A DNA stretch of 64,000 bases from a virus. The notes under the pieces were generated by a model. The model saw nothing but the letters and a program-made list of their open reading frames with translations. It was not told where the DNA came from and made no database searches. Of the stretch, positions 1 to 8,420 are shown one piece after another. The stretch covers positions 62,001 through 126,000 of the IMG/VR virus record IMGVR_UViG_3300020183_000008; one strand, given 5' to 3'. Position numbers and translations under genes: made by a program. The first letter of the stretch is position 1. Every line of letters starts with the position of its first letter.

Positions 1-618
1 TGGGACGAAAGCTGCATTTATTGGAGTACCATCAGGAGATTTTCTTTGACCCCCGAACGCAAAATTGACTATCTCTTTGATAATTTCTTTTGGATTTTTT
101 TTCTTAAAAACACCCACATACGGAACTGATGCAGCCCCCGTGTTTTCCATAGCCAAAACACTAGGACGTAAATTCATTTTTGTTATCTGCATCCAATAAA
201 GCATATCAACACACTGAATTGAAAGAGTGTGTGTTTCACCTGAATAACTTTCATTGACAGACCTAACTATACCATGAAACTGCTGATAAGGTGGGGGTAA
301 TTCAAGAACACCAGAAGAATTGACCGTGTGGAATCGACCTTTTAAGAAAATCTTAACTTCCATCATAGGTTTTATGATCGTTTGACCATCGGAAAAATAC
401 TTTGAATACTCGCTTCTAGGCACTGATATTTCAAAAGACGCTGATGCAGGTGGAGCATCCACGTTTCCATTGATAGATAAGTTTGTTATATCATCGTTGA
501 AATTTACACGCTCACCTTTTGAAGACTCAATATAACTTAACTGATTGATTAAAATGAAACCATCTGGCGCATATCTTTGCACTATCTTATGGGTATAAGT
601 TTGCTTCAGATGTTTCAT
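1..618 (-). CDS. Baseplate/tail-hub-like protein, C-terminus cut by window edge
   Basis: An open frame of 206 codons runs leftward off the window edge with no stop. Its ATG (616-618) overlaps the TGA of the upstream gene as ATGA, so the start is well supported by coupling. The protein begins MKHLKQTYTHKIVQRYAPDG and is beta-rich, with a segment SFEISVPRSEYSKYF that resembles the opening of phage tail-hub or baseplate proteins that define a coordinate-like interface. Its position downstream of tape-measure-like and baseplate-like genes supports a tail role. The exact family is not recognised; the assignment is by context. Confidence 0.6.
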   Translation of the reverse strand, partial: MKHLKQTYTHKIVQRYAPDGFILINQLSYIESSKGERVNFNDDITNLSINGNVDAPPASASFEISVPRSEYSKYFSDGQTIIKPMMEVKIFLKGRFHTVNSSGVLELPPPYQQFHGIVRSVNESYSGETHTLSIQCVDMLYWMQITKMNLRPSVLAMENTGAASVPYVGVFKKKNPKEIIKEIVNFAFGGQRKSPDGTPINAAFVP

Positions 619-1937
619 CCGTTTGACCTGCTCTTCTGTTTAGAGACAAAATCCAAAATGTAGCTCATCTTTGCGTTTTCATTTGAAGGAAGATTCGCGT
701 AAAACTGTTCGGCTTCTTCAGCATCACGAAAATCCACCTTGAGACTCGCTCTTGCGTTATTAGAACCACCAGCTTGATATATAAAAGGTTTGGTTGAATC
801 TCTTTTGCCTAAAGCTGAAACTAGAGTAGGAAACAGAGTCTCTTTTGGATTCTCGAAAACAGTTTTATTAGGTTCAGTGAATAGTGCATTTTGACTCGAT
901 TTTGGAGATTCCCCTGAAGCTCTGAGAGCGGCTTCTATCGCACTAAACTCATCGGCAACGTAATTTGATTGATCTGTCAAATTATTCGCTGATATTCCTG
1001 TATCTACTTCACGATGATTACTCGATGACACACCCATTAAATCAAAAAGACTTACAATCGAGCTACAGTTAAAAGTAAAGCTGTAGTTCAATGTAAAAGG
1101 ATTTTCAGCATCTTCTGTTATTTCAAAAGATTCAAAATTACCGATGAAAATATCCTCAGCGTAAATTATGATTATATGACCTACATCAAGTATTCTGTTT
1201 CTACTTGAGGGAACCACATCTTCACCGTAAGATGTACCTACAACACATCCGTTGTTTTTGTATATTTGGACAAGGTTCATGAAGTTTGTGTATGATGCGG
1301 CTTGCCATCGTTCTAATCGAGTCAAACCTGTCTCAGCAGTGTAAAAACCGCTAATAACACCGCTCGCTGAAATCTGCTCAAGGTCATCGCCCCAACGCTC
1401 GGTCTTTATACCATTTCTCGTCCAAATGTTTTGCTGAACTTTTGATACGCTTCGTGACCAAGAAGAGGGGTTAACGAAAAGCATCAAATCTTGTGGAGGT
1501 GTTTTTTTAGCTGTTGCTGGGAGCGCGACCTTAAAAACCATAGGGAAAATAGGTGCTTTTGATGCAAATACAGGGGTGAGTGATTTTGCTTTTCTGTCAG
1601 CCTGCCAAACATCTAAGGTGTCTAGCTGTGTAAAAATAGCATCATTAGAAAGAACTACAGGGATAGAATCTGTATTTCCATCGAAATTAGGATCGTAGGT
1701 TTTAGGTGGTTTGTTTCTTGGGTCTAAGTTATTTTTGTATTGGTTTATCAAATCACCATAATTACTTACAGTATCATTCGTGTAAATATCAGAAGCAAAA
1801 CTTTTTGCTTCACCGATTACATCCGAATTGAATTTACTTAACGACCCTTTTCGGTCATCTAAATATTTTTGAAGTTTGTTCGTTGAAGATTGAAGGTCAC
1901 TCGCTGAACTGACTAAAGATTGACTGATTTTACTCAT
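615..1937 (-). CDS. Baseplate/tail structural protein, longer paralogue
   Basis: A 440-residue protein. The central region (about residues 150-310) carries the pattern NPSSWS, TRNGIKTERWGDDLEQ, an IYKNNGCVV segment, and a final IGNFESFEITEDAENPF strand. The next gene upstream in the operon repeats the same series of motifs, so the two are paralogues sharing one fold. The N-terminal 90 residues are polar and helical. The start ATG overlaps the preceding stop by 4 bp. Such pairs are typical of the tail-baseplate junction of contractile phages, but I cannot name the T4 equivalent. The structural role is inferred from context and domain duplication. Confidence 0.65.
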   Translation of the reverse strand: MSKISQSLVSSASDLQSSTNKLQKYLDDRKGSLSKFNSDVIGEAKSFASDIYTNDTVSNYGDLINQYKNNLDPRNKPPKTYDPNFDGNTDSIPVVLSNDAIFTQLDTLDVWQADRKAKSLTPVFASKAPIFPMVFKVALPATAKKTPPQDLMLFVNPSSWSRSVSKVQQNIWTRNGIKTERWGDDLEQISASGVISGFYTAETGLTRLERWQAASYTNFMNLVQIYKNNGCVVGTSYGEDVVPSSRNRILDVGHIIIIYAEDIFIGNFESFEITEDAENPFTLNYSFTFNCSSIVSLFDLMGVSSSNHREVDTGISANNLTDQSNYVADEFSAIEAALRASGESPKSSQNALFTEPNKTVFENPKETLFPTLVSALGKRDSTKPFIYQAGGSNNARASLKVDFRDAEEAEQFYANLPSNENAKMSYILDFVSKQKSRSNG

Positions 1938-2464
1938 ACCTCAACCGTCGTCCTATGAACTTCGAAGTTAAAATTAAAGTTATAATTAAAAGGTTTTTCA
2001 GCTACTTCTTCCCAACTGAAATTTACAAATTGTCCAGTGAAAACATATTTATCCCAACTTATGCTTATAAAACCTTGAGAAATAACGATACCTTTGTCGT
2101 TGTAGACACAGGCGTTGTTTCTATAAAGAGACAGTATCTCTTGAAAATTTATCATCGCAAGAGTTTTGCTTCTTTGAGATATGTTGACTCCATTTATTAA
2201 ACTGAAAAAACCTCCAGTAGATGCATTTACCTGTAAAGTATCCAACTCATCTCCAAAATGCTCTTCTACAAAACCACCTCTAGTCCTAGAACGGGTGATG
2301 TTTTTTCTGTACGAAAAAGTCAAAGATGTAGGGCTAATATGAAGTTCTATCGTCGGTACGATAACTTCTTTACGGTCTAAAGGATTTATTACACCAGTCA
2401 TGCTGATCCGCATGGTAATCAATTTTGTTTGTGATGAAGGTCTCGCTGGTGTTCTTACCCTCAT
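1934..2464 (-). CDS. Baseplate/tail structural protein, short paralogue
   Basis: A 176-residue, almost entirely beta-rich protein. It matches the core of the downstream 440-residue protein motif by motif: ISPTSLTFSYRKN against NPSSWSRSVSKV, RGGFVEEHFGDELDTL against NGIKTERWGDDLEQI, LSLYRNNACVY against VQIYKNNGCVV, and FTGQFVNFSWEEVAEKPF against FIGNFESFEITEDAENPF. It is therefore the minimal version of that domain. ATGA overlaps on both sides place it in one translationally coupled tail operon with the tape-measure-like gene. Function is inferred from position. Confidence 0.65.
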   Translation of the reverse strand: MRVRTPARPSSQTKLITMRISMTGVINPLDRKEVIVPTIELHISPTSLTFSYRKNITRSRTRGGFVEEHFGDELDTLQVNASTGGFFSLINGVNISQRSKTLAMINFQEILSLYRNNACVYNDKGIVISQGFISISWDKYVFTGQFVNFSWEEVAEKPFNYNFNFNFEVHRTTVEV

Positions 2465-4995
2465 AATTTCTTACCTTGCTCATAAATGACTTTCTTAACT
2501 ATGAGCTCAAGCGGTTGATTGTTCGGAAGTTGTAAAACGGCACTCATATTTATTGTGGGTGAGGAAGTATTTTGAGCTGAGGGTTGATTGTCGGTAGCGG
2601 TCACTTTAGGTAATGTCGGTGCTCCACCTGCCATCGGTGAAGCAACGGGTGTCTGAGCACCCGCATTTGCTGTAGCGACCGGAGTAATTGTTTTATTTTT
2701 TGCTGTAACTTTTGCTCTTTTAGATGTTAATGTAGAACCTGTAATCTGAGCCATGTTTTTAGTCAGATTAGAGTATTGTTTCTCAGTGACAGCGCCGCTT
2801 AAATAATCTGATGCTCCTTTGGCTTCGGGATTCATCTGGGCTATTTCTTTTTTGAGCTCCTCTTGGGCAATCAAAGGTCCTTCATCCTTAAACCAATTCG
2901 CTGGGTTCACCGTGTTAACTAGCTTCTTACCAATTTCAACGAGAACATTGTAAGCCTTCTGCATCAAGTCAGCGATTTTATACAGAATCGAATTACCGAT
3001 GTCGGACATACCGCTCAATTTAGTAATTGTATTCGATGCTATTTCTTCTGCTTCTCTGCGGGCTTGTTCGGCTCCAACACGTTGCTGCAATTCTTTTCTG
3101 CTGTTTTGCAGAAGTTCAGCGAAATTCTGGTTGGTGCTCTCCATCATCGTGGATGTAGCTTCGAGAAAATCTCTGACATCGTTATCAGACATTCCTGTTT
3201 TTGCAGCAAGTAATTTTATCTTTTCAGCATCATTTCTCGCTGTACGCATATCTTTGAAAGTTTTGATGCCTTCTTTTTCTAGTACAGCACCGATCATCCC
3301 AAAGGAACCGAGAGCATCTTGAACAGCCGCACCTGCGTTCAAGCCGCCTTTCTTAACAACCTGTAGACTTTCCAGACGCCTTTGATCCTGATACCTCTCA
3401 GCTTCTGTGCCATAATTTCCCGCAGCTAATCTTTTTTGTATAATATCTTGCTCAATAGCAGCTTGTTTTTTTAACTCTGGACCGTACAAAGCCATCGCTT
3501 TGATACCTTCATCGACAGTCTTAGGTCCGAAATTAGCTAAAGCACTCGTCATCTTGTTCAACTGCTTGGTGGTTAAAGCACCACCTTGAGACATTTTTCT
3601 CAACGCACCTGAAAAATCTTTAGTTTGATCCATGAAAATATTGAATTGAGCAGAGACGGATTGAATAGTCGACAAAAATTGCGTTGTAGTCATACCTGAC
3701 ATTTTTATGTCTTTATTCAAAGTCGCAAAAACATCTTTGATGGTTTCAGACCCAGCCCCAAACGCTTGGAAATATTCTGCGACCATCGAACCAGCTTCGC
3801 TCATTTCAATACCGAAATTCCTGCTTGCCACTGCGGTGGTATCGATGATGCTTTGTAAACCATCAAACCCATTAGAAAGGGTTTTTAAACTTACCCCTCC
3901 GCTCATCAAAGCATTTGTGGATTCGATGATTTGGTCGCTTGTTAAGCGGAGTGTGCCTGACCCAAGAGAGCTTTCTCTCGTAGCCATGTTAACAATAGCA
4001 TTACCTATCTTTTGCATATCTCCTGATTTCATTCCGGCACTACCAAGATTCCGCGATAGTGCTTTGTTTACCTCTTTTTGACGCTCATCAGCTTCGATCG
4101 CCACCATGACAGCGGAAGCAAACCAACCTAGAAATCTCGTAGCGGTAGACACAGCAGCAGATAACTTACCGAAAATACTGGTCAATTTACCAGCAGCTTG
4201 AAGTATAGGCGAATTCGTGCTTGAAAGAGCTTTCCCTGCATCTTTCATAGCCCCACCGAATTTATTATTCGCTCCACGCAAGCCCTTTACCAACCCCTCG
4301 ACAGCATCACGGCTGTACCCACCTTTGAGAGTATCTACTGTCTTTAGAATACCCCTGCCACCAGCGGAAACAGCTCGACCCGCTTGATTCGCGAAGCGAA
4401 CCCCTTTTGTAGATGATGCAATATCCGAACTGTTTGCTCTTATCGCAGCGGTCTCTTTAGTCATTTCTTTTAGAGCTTTTAGATTTCCTCTGAGAGCTAC
4501 GGCTTCTTTTTTTCTAAGAACAACTGTATCCTCAATTTTTTCTAGCTCTTTCTGCAAAAAATCTTCACGCTCTTGATCATCTGAAATCAAATCTGATTTT
4601 ATTTTGACTTGTTGTCGTAAAGCATCACCGATAGCATCAGCGGCTATAACCAAATCACGAGTGCGTTTTATCTCGGATTCATTTTTTTGCAGTCTCTTAT
4701 ATTGCAATTTTAAGGCTGTTTTTTCACCATTGAGAGTATCATCCATCGCTGATTGAGTGGATTTCAAAGCATCTCGGTAACGGTTGGAATTTTTTCCGTA
4801 CTCATCGCCGATTTTTTTAACGCTCCGAATCAAAGAATCAACTACTTTTTTAGTTTCGCGATTTCCAAGAATAGAAGTTTTGGTTAATTCTTCGGATGTT
4901 TTTATCACATTCCTTAAAGAACGTGTGGCATCCTGCTCTTTGACTTGAAGCTCAAGTTCTAAAATTTCCTGAGTTTTTCTTTTATTATCAGCCAT
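2461..4995 (-). CDS. Putative tail tape measure protein
   Basis: An 844-residue protein. The N-terminal ~190 residues are charged heptad-like helices. An Ala/Gly-rich region follows with a short hydrophobic stretch FLGWFASAVMVAIEA at about residue 290. After this come long amphipathic helices and a low-complexity Ala/Pro/Thr/Val tail. This arrangement, and its place immediately before two baseplate-like genes, fits a tape measure protein, which sets tail length and travels into the host with DNA. It is short for a tape measure, so a tail-lysozyme carrier or chaperone-bound baseplate protein is an alternative. The start is preceded by GGTGGTTGA. Confidence 0.6.
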   Translation of the reverse strand: MADNKRKTQEILELELQVKEQDATRSLRNVIKTSEELTKTSILGNRETKKVVDSLIRSVKKIGDEYGKNSNRYRDALKSTQSAMDDTLNGEKTALKLQYKRLQKNESEIKRTRDLVIAADAIGDALRQQVKIKSDLISDDQEREDFLQKELEKIEDTVVLRKKEAVALRGNLKALKEMTKETAAIRANSSDIASSTKGVRFANQAGRAVSAGGRGILKTVDTLKGGYSRDAVEGLVKGLRGANNKFGGAMKDAGKALSSTNSPILQAAGKLTSIFGKLSAAVSTATRFLGWFASAVMVAIEADERQKEVNKALSRNLGSAGMKSGDMQKIGNAIVNMATRESSLGSGTLRLTSDQIIESTNALMSGGVSLKTLSNGFDGLQSIIDTTAVASRNFGIEMSEAGSMVAEYFQAFGAGSETIKDVFATLNKDIKMSGMTTTQFLSTIQSVSAQFNIFMDQTKDFSGALRKMSQGGALTTKQLNKMTSALANFGPKTVDEGIKAMALYGPELKKQAAIEQDIIQKRLAAGNYGTEAERYQDQRRLESLQVVKKGGLNAGAAVQDALGSFGMIGAVLEKEGIKTFKDMRTARNDAEKIKLLAAKTGMSDNDVRDFLEATSTMMESTNQNFAELLQNSRKELQQRVGAEQARREAEEIASNTITKLSGMSDIGNSILYKIADLMQKAYNVLVEIGKKLVNTVNPANWFKDEGPLIAQEELKKEIAQMNPEAKGASDYLSGAVTEKQYSNLTKNMAQITGSTLTSKRAKVTAKNKTITPVATANAGAQTPVASPMAGGAPTLPKVTATDNQPSAQNTSSPTINMSAVLQLPNNQPLELIVKKVIYEQGKKL

Positions 4996-5041
4996 TCAAC
5001 CACCGATTCTTGGAGTTCAAATGATAAATAAATTAGCCTTT

Positions 5042-5047
5042 TATAAT
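5042..5047 (+). promoter_or_regulatory. Candidate -10 element (TATAAT) for the lipoprotein gene
   Basis: A perfect TATAAT lies in the 104-bp gap upstream of the only rightward genes in the left arm. No good -35 hexamer is present at 16-18 bp. Downstream, GAGAG-AATCCA-CTCTC (5070-5085) forms a small hairpin, and TTTGAG (5058-5063) can alternatively pair with CTCAAA (5083-5088) next to the AAAGGAG ribosome site (5086-5092). Confidence 0.3.
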
Positions 5048-5099
5048 CAAATCATTTTTTGAGCCATTCGAGAGAATCCACTCTCAAAGGAGTATTTAT

Positions 5100-6215
5100 A
5101 TGCGGTTGCTTTCAGTTTTATCCATGATCCTAATTACAGGATGCGCTACACCACCGCTGTCTATGAAACCAGTTGATGCGCAAGTCCCTGAGTTGAAATT
5201 TTCTTATTACAAAAATGGTTTGTTCAAATCTGCATACGGGCATGCTGGAAATCATTTTAAAGAAGGTGAACCTAAGATTTTCAAAGTCAAAGTCAACAAA
5301 TTTGGAGGTTCCTGTAAATTAAGGTACATCGATGGTAACGATGATGTTACTAAAGATTGCACAGGTATGTCTGAAGTTACTTTAGACATGGGTACCCATT
5401 ACCAAGATCAACCTGAAGTGATTGGAATTTCTGTATCTCAAGAAAAATTAGGTATTCAACAAGGTTATTTCTACAGTTTGATGAGAAAAGAGCGTGAGGC
5501 TCTCCCCGTTGATTTTCGATGCCCGTACTCCGAGTCTTTAGGAGATTTAGCTGTTTGCACGAGACCATCTTCCTACGCGTTCAAAGTTAAAACAATCATA
5601 ACAAATGACTTGCAAGGTGATTTGTTACAGACGTTCGTTTGTAACGATGGTTCTAAATTCGAATCAATCACTCCGATTACAGGTGTAGGAGAAAAAAGTC
5701 TCGAATTTACTGTTAAAAACCCAACCTTTTGCACGGTTGGTTTAGGACTGAGGCAAGGTAAAAAACCCGATGGTTCACACACCATTCTTCAAGCAAAATC
5801 TATTTTTGTAAGATTCTATGACCCTCTTTACATTCCTCTAGGAGTACCCAATCTAATCATGGATGGTGGGGTTAGAAAAGTATGCACAGGAGATACCTAC
5901 GCAGCGTATACACTGTTCAACCAAGATGGTGCCTACGTGGAACCACAAACGTGTTTCAATGCACCGGGTTTTTTTGAATTTTTTGCGTGGGATTCGATAG
6001 GTAGATTTTCGTTTAAATCTAGTGATTCTTTTTCCTTATCTTTACAGAGACAAGAAGGCTGGGACTTTTACGAAAAAGCTAAACCTTGGATTAAAAAAAA
6101 TATGCCTAAATGCAAAACAGATGAATGCACCAAAAAAGAATATGCTAAACTCATAAAAAATCCCAAAATGGTCACAGCTATCGAAAACTGGGATTCTTCA
6201 GTTCTCTATAAATAA
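5100..6215 (+). CDS. Secreted cysteine-rich lipoprotein, function unknown
   Basis: A 371-residue protein with a classic lipoprotein signal: Arg2, a hydrophobic core, and lipobox LITGC with Cys15 as the lipidated residue. Ala follows at +2, so the outer membrane is the expected site in a Gram-negative host. The mature part contains many cysteines (KLRY-flanking Cys, DCTG, RCPY, VCTRP, VCNDG, FCTVG, VCTGD, TCFN, KCKTDEC), suggesting disulfides in the periplasm or outside. AAAGGAG sits 8 nt upstream of the ATG. It lies on the strand opposite its neighbours, together with a small membrane protein. Superinfection exclusion, receptor masking or lysis are possible roles; none is demonstrated by sequence. 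Confidence 0.8.
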   Translation: MRLLSVLSMILITGCATPPLSMKPVDAQVPELKFSYYKNGLFKSAYGHAGNHFKEGEPKIFKVKVNKFGGSCKLRYIDGNDDVTKDCTGMSEVTLDMGTHYQDQPEVIGISVSQEKLGIQQGYFYSLMRKEREALPVDFRCPYSESLGDLAVCTRPSSYAFKVKTIITNDLQGDLLQTFVCNDGSKFESITPITGVGEKSLEFTVKNPTFCTVGLGLRQGKKPDGSHTILQAKSIFVRFYDPLYIPLGVPNLIMDGGVRKVCTGDTYAAYTLFNQDGAYVEPQTCFNAPGFFEFFAWDSIGRFSFKSSDSFSLSLQRQEGWDFYEKAKPWIKKNMPKCKTDECTKKEYAKLIKNPKMVTAIENWDSSVLYK

Positions 6216-6224
6216 GGATATCTT

Positions 6225-6482
6225 ATGTCAGAAACTATGCTCGAAATTCTTCAGAGATATGCAGCTCAGTTGATAACTGTATTTGGTGGTATCAGCCCTG
6301 CACTCGGGGGTATCGCTACTTTAGTTATAGCGGCACTTATCGCATATTTCTCAGTGAAAGCCAAAAAAGAAAAGACTGAAGAGCAAAATAAAAAATCAGG
6401 TGAGACTATAGGGGATAGGACTGGTAAAGATCAAGATACTGTAGGGCAAGTTCAAGATAAACTCGATGACTTTTTAAAGTAG
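6225..6482 (+). CDS. Small single-span membrane protein, possibly holin-like
   Basis: An 85-residue protein. Residues about 14-44 form a hydrophobic span (LITVFGGISPALGGIATLVI, continuing to IAYFSV), followed by a Lys-rich juxtamembrane patch and a 40-residue charged tail. It starts 10 bp after the lipoprotein stop, with AAGGAT as ribosome site, so the two are probably co-expressed. One span, a basic boundary and small size fit a class III or pinholin-type holin, or a membrane anchor working with the lipoprotein. No endolysin is adjacent, so a lysis role is only a guess. The stop codon lies inside a 26-bp palindrome. Confidence 0.7.
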   Translation: MSETMLEILQRYAAQLITVFGGISPALGGIATLVIAALIAYFSVKAKKEKTEEQNKKSGETIGDRTGKDQDTVGQVQDKLDDFLK

Positions 6483-6503
6483 GATCGAATATTCGATCCT
6501 ACT
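6478..6503. terminator. 26-bp perfect palindrome between convergent genes
   Basis: AGTAGGATCGAAT is followed directly by its exact reverse complement. The palindrome contains the TAG of the upstream plus-strand gene (6480-6482) and the TAG of the minus-strand Hsp20 gene (6499-6501). The position between convergent genes suggests a bidirectional terminator or mRNA 3' end. Only a weak U-rich stretch (TGTATTTCT) follows on the plus side. Confidence 0.6.
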
Positions 6504-6834
6504 GTATTTCTACCTTCCGACCTATTTTTTTGAGTACCAAAGGAATAAAAATACTCAAAACACCATTCTCTAAAGTTGCTTTCAATTCATCTATCGAAAG
6601 TTTATTAGAGTCAAGATGATAGGTTTTAGTAAATTTAGTTTTTCTTAGACTTGGTTTGTTGTCTGATTTTCTTTCTGCTACAACAGTTAAAAAACTACCA
6701 TTCACCTCAATATTGATATCATCTTTACGGAAGCCCGCCATTTCAATTAAAATATGGCAACCATCCACAGCTTCAAAAATTTCATCTTGAGAAACAGGTC
6801 TATCAAAATTAAATTTTACAGCATCGTAAAACAT
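6499..6834 (-). CDS. Small heat-shock protein, Hsp20/alpha-crystallin family
   Basis: A 111-residue protein that is nearly all alpha-crystallin domain. Visible family features are IEMAGFRKDDINIEVNGSFL, an ERK loop, and the C-terminal signature ATLENGVLSIFIP. Small heat-shock proteins bind unfolding proteins without ATP. Phage copies are known and may assist virion or replication proteins. The N-terminal arm is short, and the C-terminal IxI-type tail is KVEIQ. The gene is the last of the leftward replication block and converges on the lipoprotein island. Confidence 0.88.
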   Translation of the reverse strand: MFYDAVKFNFDRPVSQDEIFEAVDGCHILIEMAGFRKDDINIEVNGSFLTVVAERKSDNKPSLRKTKFTKTYHLDSNKLSIDELKATLENGVLSIFIPLVLKKIGRKVEIQ

Positions 6835-6879
6835 AAACTTCCCTCCCTGTTTTTTAACATGGGTCTGAAATTTAAATTG

Positions 6880-7161
6880 TCAAATTACTTCTATTAAAAA
6901 AACCGAAGATACAGTGAATACCTGATAGTCCTTGTTTACTTGTTTAACTACCTGAACGGTATCTGCTGCAAATTGAAAAGGTTTTTCTGAGAATTTAGTC
7001 CCGCTTACTTTCAGTTGTAAACCTTTATATTTAACTTCATCGATTGTAATCTCTTTTCCGCTTGTATCAACAAGGATACCAGAAACCTTAAACCCAACTG
7101 GGATTAAACCTTGCTTATTTGGATTTAACGATTTTAATTTTGTAACTAAAACTTCAGGCAT
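6880..7161 (-). CDS. Hypothetical beta-rich protein
   Basis: A 93-residue protein with alternating hydrophobic and polar strands and no Cys, membrane span or known motif. Its start overlaps the end of the upstream gene by 8 bp, which supports it as a real coupled gene. I do not recognise the family. Confidence 0.55.
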   Translation of the reverse strand: MPEVLVTKLKSLNPNKQGLIPVGFKVSGILVDTSGKEITIDEVKYKGLQLKVSGTKFSEKPFQFAADTVQVVKQVNKDYQVFTVSSVFLIEVI

Positions 7162-7486
7162 TCCGACCTCGAAGATGTCTTACTATGTTGATGAGATTTG
7201 TTTGTAATTCTTCTTCTGTCGCAAAACCCCGTTGAACTAAAAGACCCTCTAACACAAGAATTGAACCCCGAATCACTTCAGATTCAGACATATTCATTTC
7301 TCTGATAGTTTCCTTCAAAATGTTTCTACGCTCTTCCCCTAGAATCACTTTGATGGTTTCTATACGTTCTTTTAGTTTGATTATTTTGACAGTATCATCA
7401 CCTGATGGGTTGGTCTTTGATTCCAATTCCGTCAGTTCTTTTTTCGTTTCGGATAAAACCGTTTTGATTCGAGTTTCTGTTAGCAC
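7154..7486 (-). CDS. Hypothetical small helical protein
   Basis: A 110-residue charged, alpha-helical protein. The N-terminal half looks like a coiled coil (ETKKELTELESK, KLKERIETIKVIL), and a second helical segment ends in a short basic tail. It lies 12 bp downstream of the PhoH-like gene and overlaps the next gene. I do not recognise the family. Confidence 0.6.
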   Translation of the reverse strand: MLTETRIKTVLSETKKELTELESKTNPSGDDTVKIIKLKERIETIKVILGEERRNILKETIREMNMSESEVIRGSILVLEGLLVQRGFATEEELQTNLINIVRHLRGRNA

Positions 7487-7497
7487 ATAGTATTATA

Positions 7498-8364
7498 TCA
7501 CTCTTCTTCAAAAATCCGAGTGAACAATTCAGCGACAGGTCCTCTTTCTACTTTCAACAAATGAATGTGACCAGTGATGGGTGATTTTTTGAAGAAATCG
7601 TTTTCAATCACCCGTAATAAACCAGGCTGAAATCCTTTGGTTTTCACATCAACCTGATTGTAGTCACCTGTGATAATCAAACGGCAACCTTCACCAACAC
7701 GCGTACCGAGAGTTTTCATAACGTGATCATCGATATTTTGAGCTTCATCAAGATAAACGATAGTGCGTTCACCAAAACTCACACCTCTCATGAGTTCGAG
7801 AGGCATAAATTCGATAACGCCTTTGGATTGCATGATCTCAAAATAACTTTTTCCTTTTTCTCCAGTCAATTTGTCAAAAAGATATTTGAAATTGATCAAG
7901 AAAGGTGAAAATTTTTGGTTTTCATCCCCAGGAACAGTGCCAAAATATTTTGAATTACCTACGATTTCCATCGGTTTTGATATAACAACCTTATCGACGT
8001 AGCCACCTGTAATAAGCTCTGTCAAATAAGCACCGATAATCAAGGATTTACCTGTACCTGCTTTCCCTGTTACAGTGACAACTTGAATACCTTCATCATT
8101 TAACAGATCAAACAACATGACCTGTTCTTTATTTTTAGGTCTGATGTCGAAAAAATTGGGATTTTGGTCTCTTAAAATTACGATACGGGAATTATCCGTT
8201 GAAACCTTAGCGAGGGCAGATGAATGAGAATCCGATTTTATAACTAAATATTGGTTTGGAAAAAATCCTTCTTTATCTTTTAAATCTACAAAACCATCCT
8301 GATACAATTTATCTAATTCAGGGAAATTCTCGACTACTCTAACTCCAGTATAGCGTTGACGCAT
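7498..8364 (-). CDS. PhoH-like P-loop ATPase
   Basis: A 288-residue protein with Walker A GKAGTGKS (residues 100-107), Walker B YLDEAQN (about 194-200) and the sensor-like LIITGDYNQVD typical of the PhoH family. The family is predicted to act as RNA/DNA helicases or RNase partners and is common in large phages. The ~95-residue N-terminal region shows no PIN-type acidic set, so this is the ATPase-only form rather than PhoH2. The start ATG follows AGGAAGGGA. It lies between the sigma-like gene and small unknown genes. Confidence 0.88.
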   Translation of the reverse strand: MRQRYTGVRVVENFPELDKLYQDGFVDLKDKEGFFPNQYLVIKSDSHSSALAKVSTDNSRIVILRDQNPNFFDIRPKNKEQVMLFDLLNDEGIQVVTVTGKAGTGKSLIIGAYLTELITGGYVDKVVISKPMEIVGNSKYFGTVPGDENQKFSPFLINFKYLFDKLTGEKGKSYFEIMQSKGVIEFMPLELMRGVSFGERTIVYLDEAQNIDDHVMKTLGTRVGEGCRLIITGDYNQVDVKTKGFQPGLLRVIENDFFKKSPITGHIHLLKVERGPVAELFTRIFEEE

Positions 8365-8420
8365 TTAATCCCTTCCTGACCGAAGATTGTTGATAGCTTC
8401 GATCTTCCAAGAAGAGCTTT

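Noticed and set aside
2999-3322. Plus-strand open frames opposite the tape-measure-like gene
   Set aside because: They are shadows of the long minus-strand gene, without ribosome sites. The same applies to other short opposite-strand frames throughout the window.
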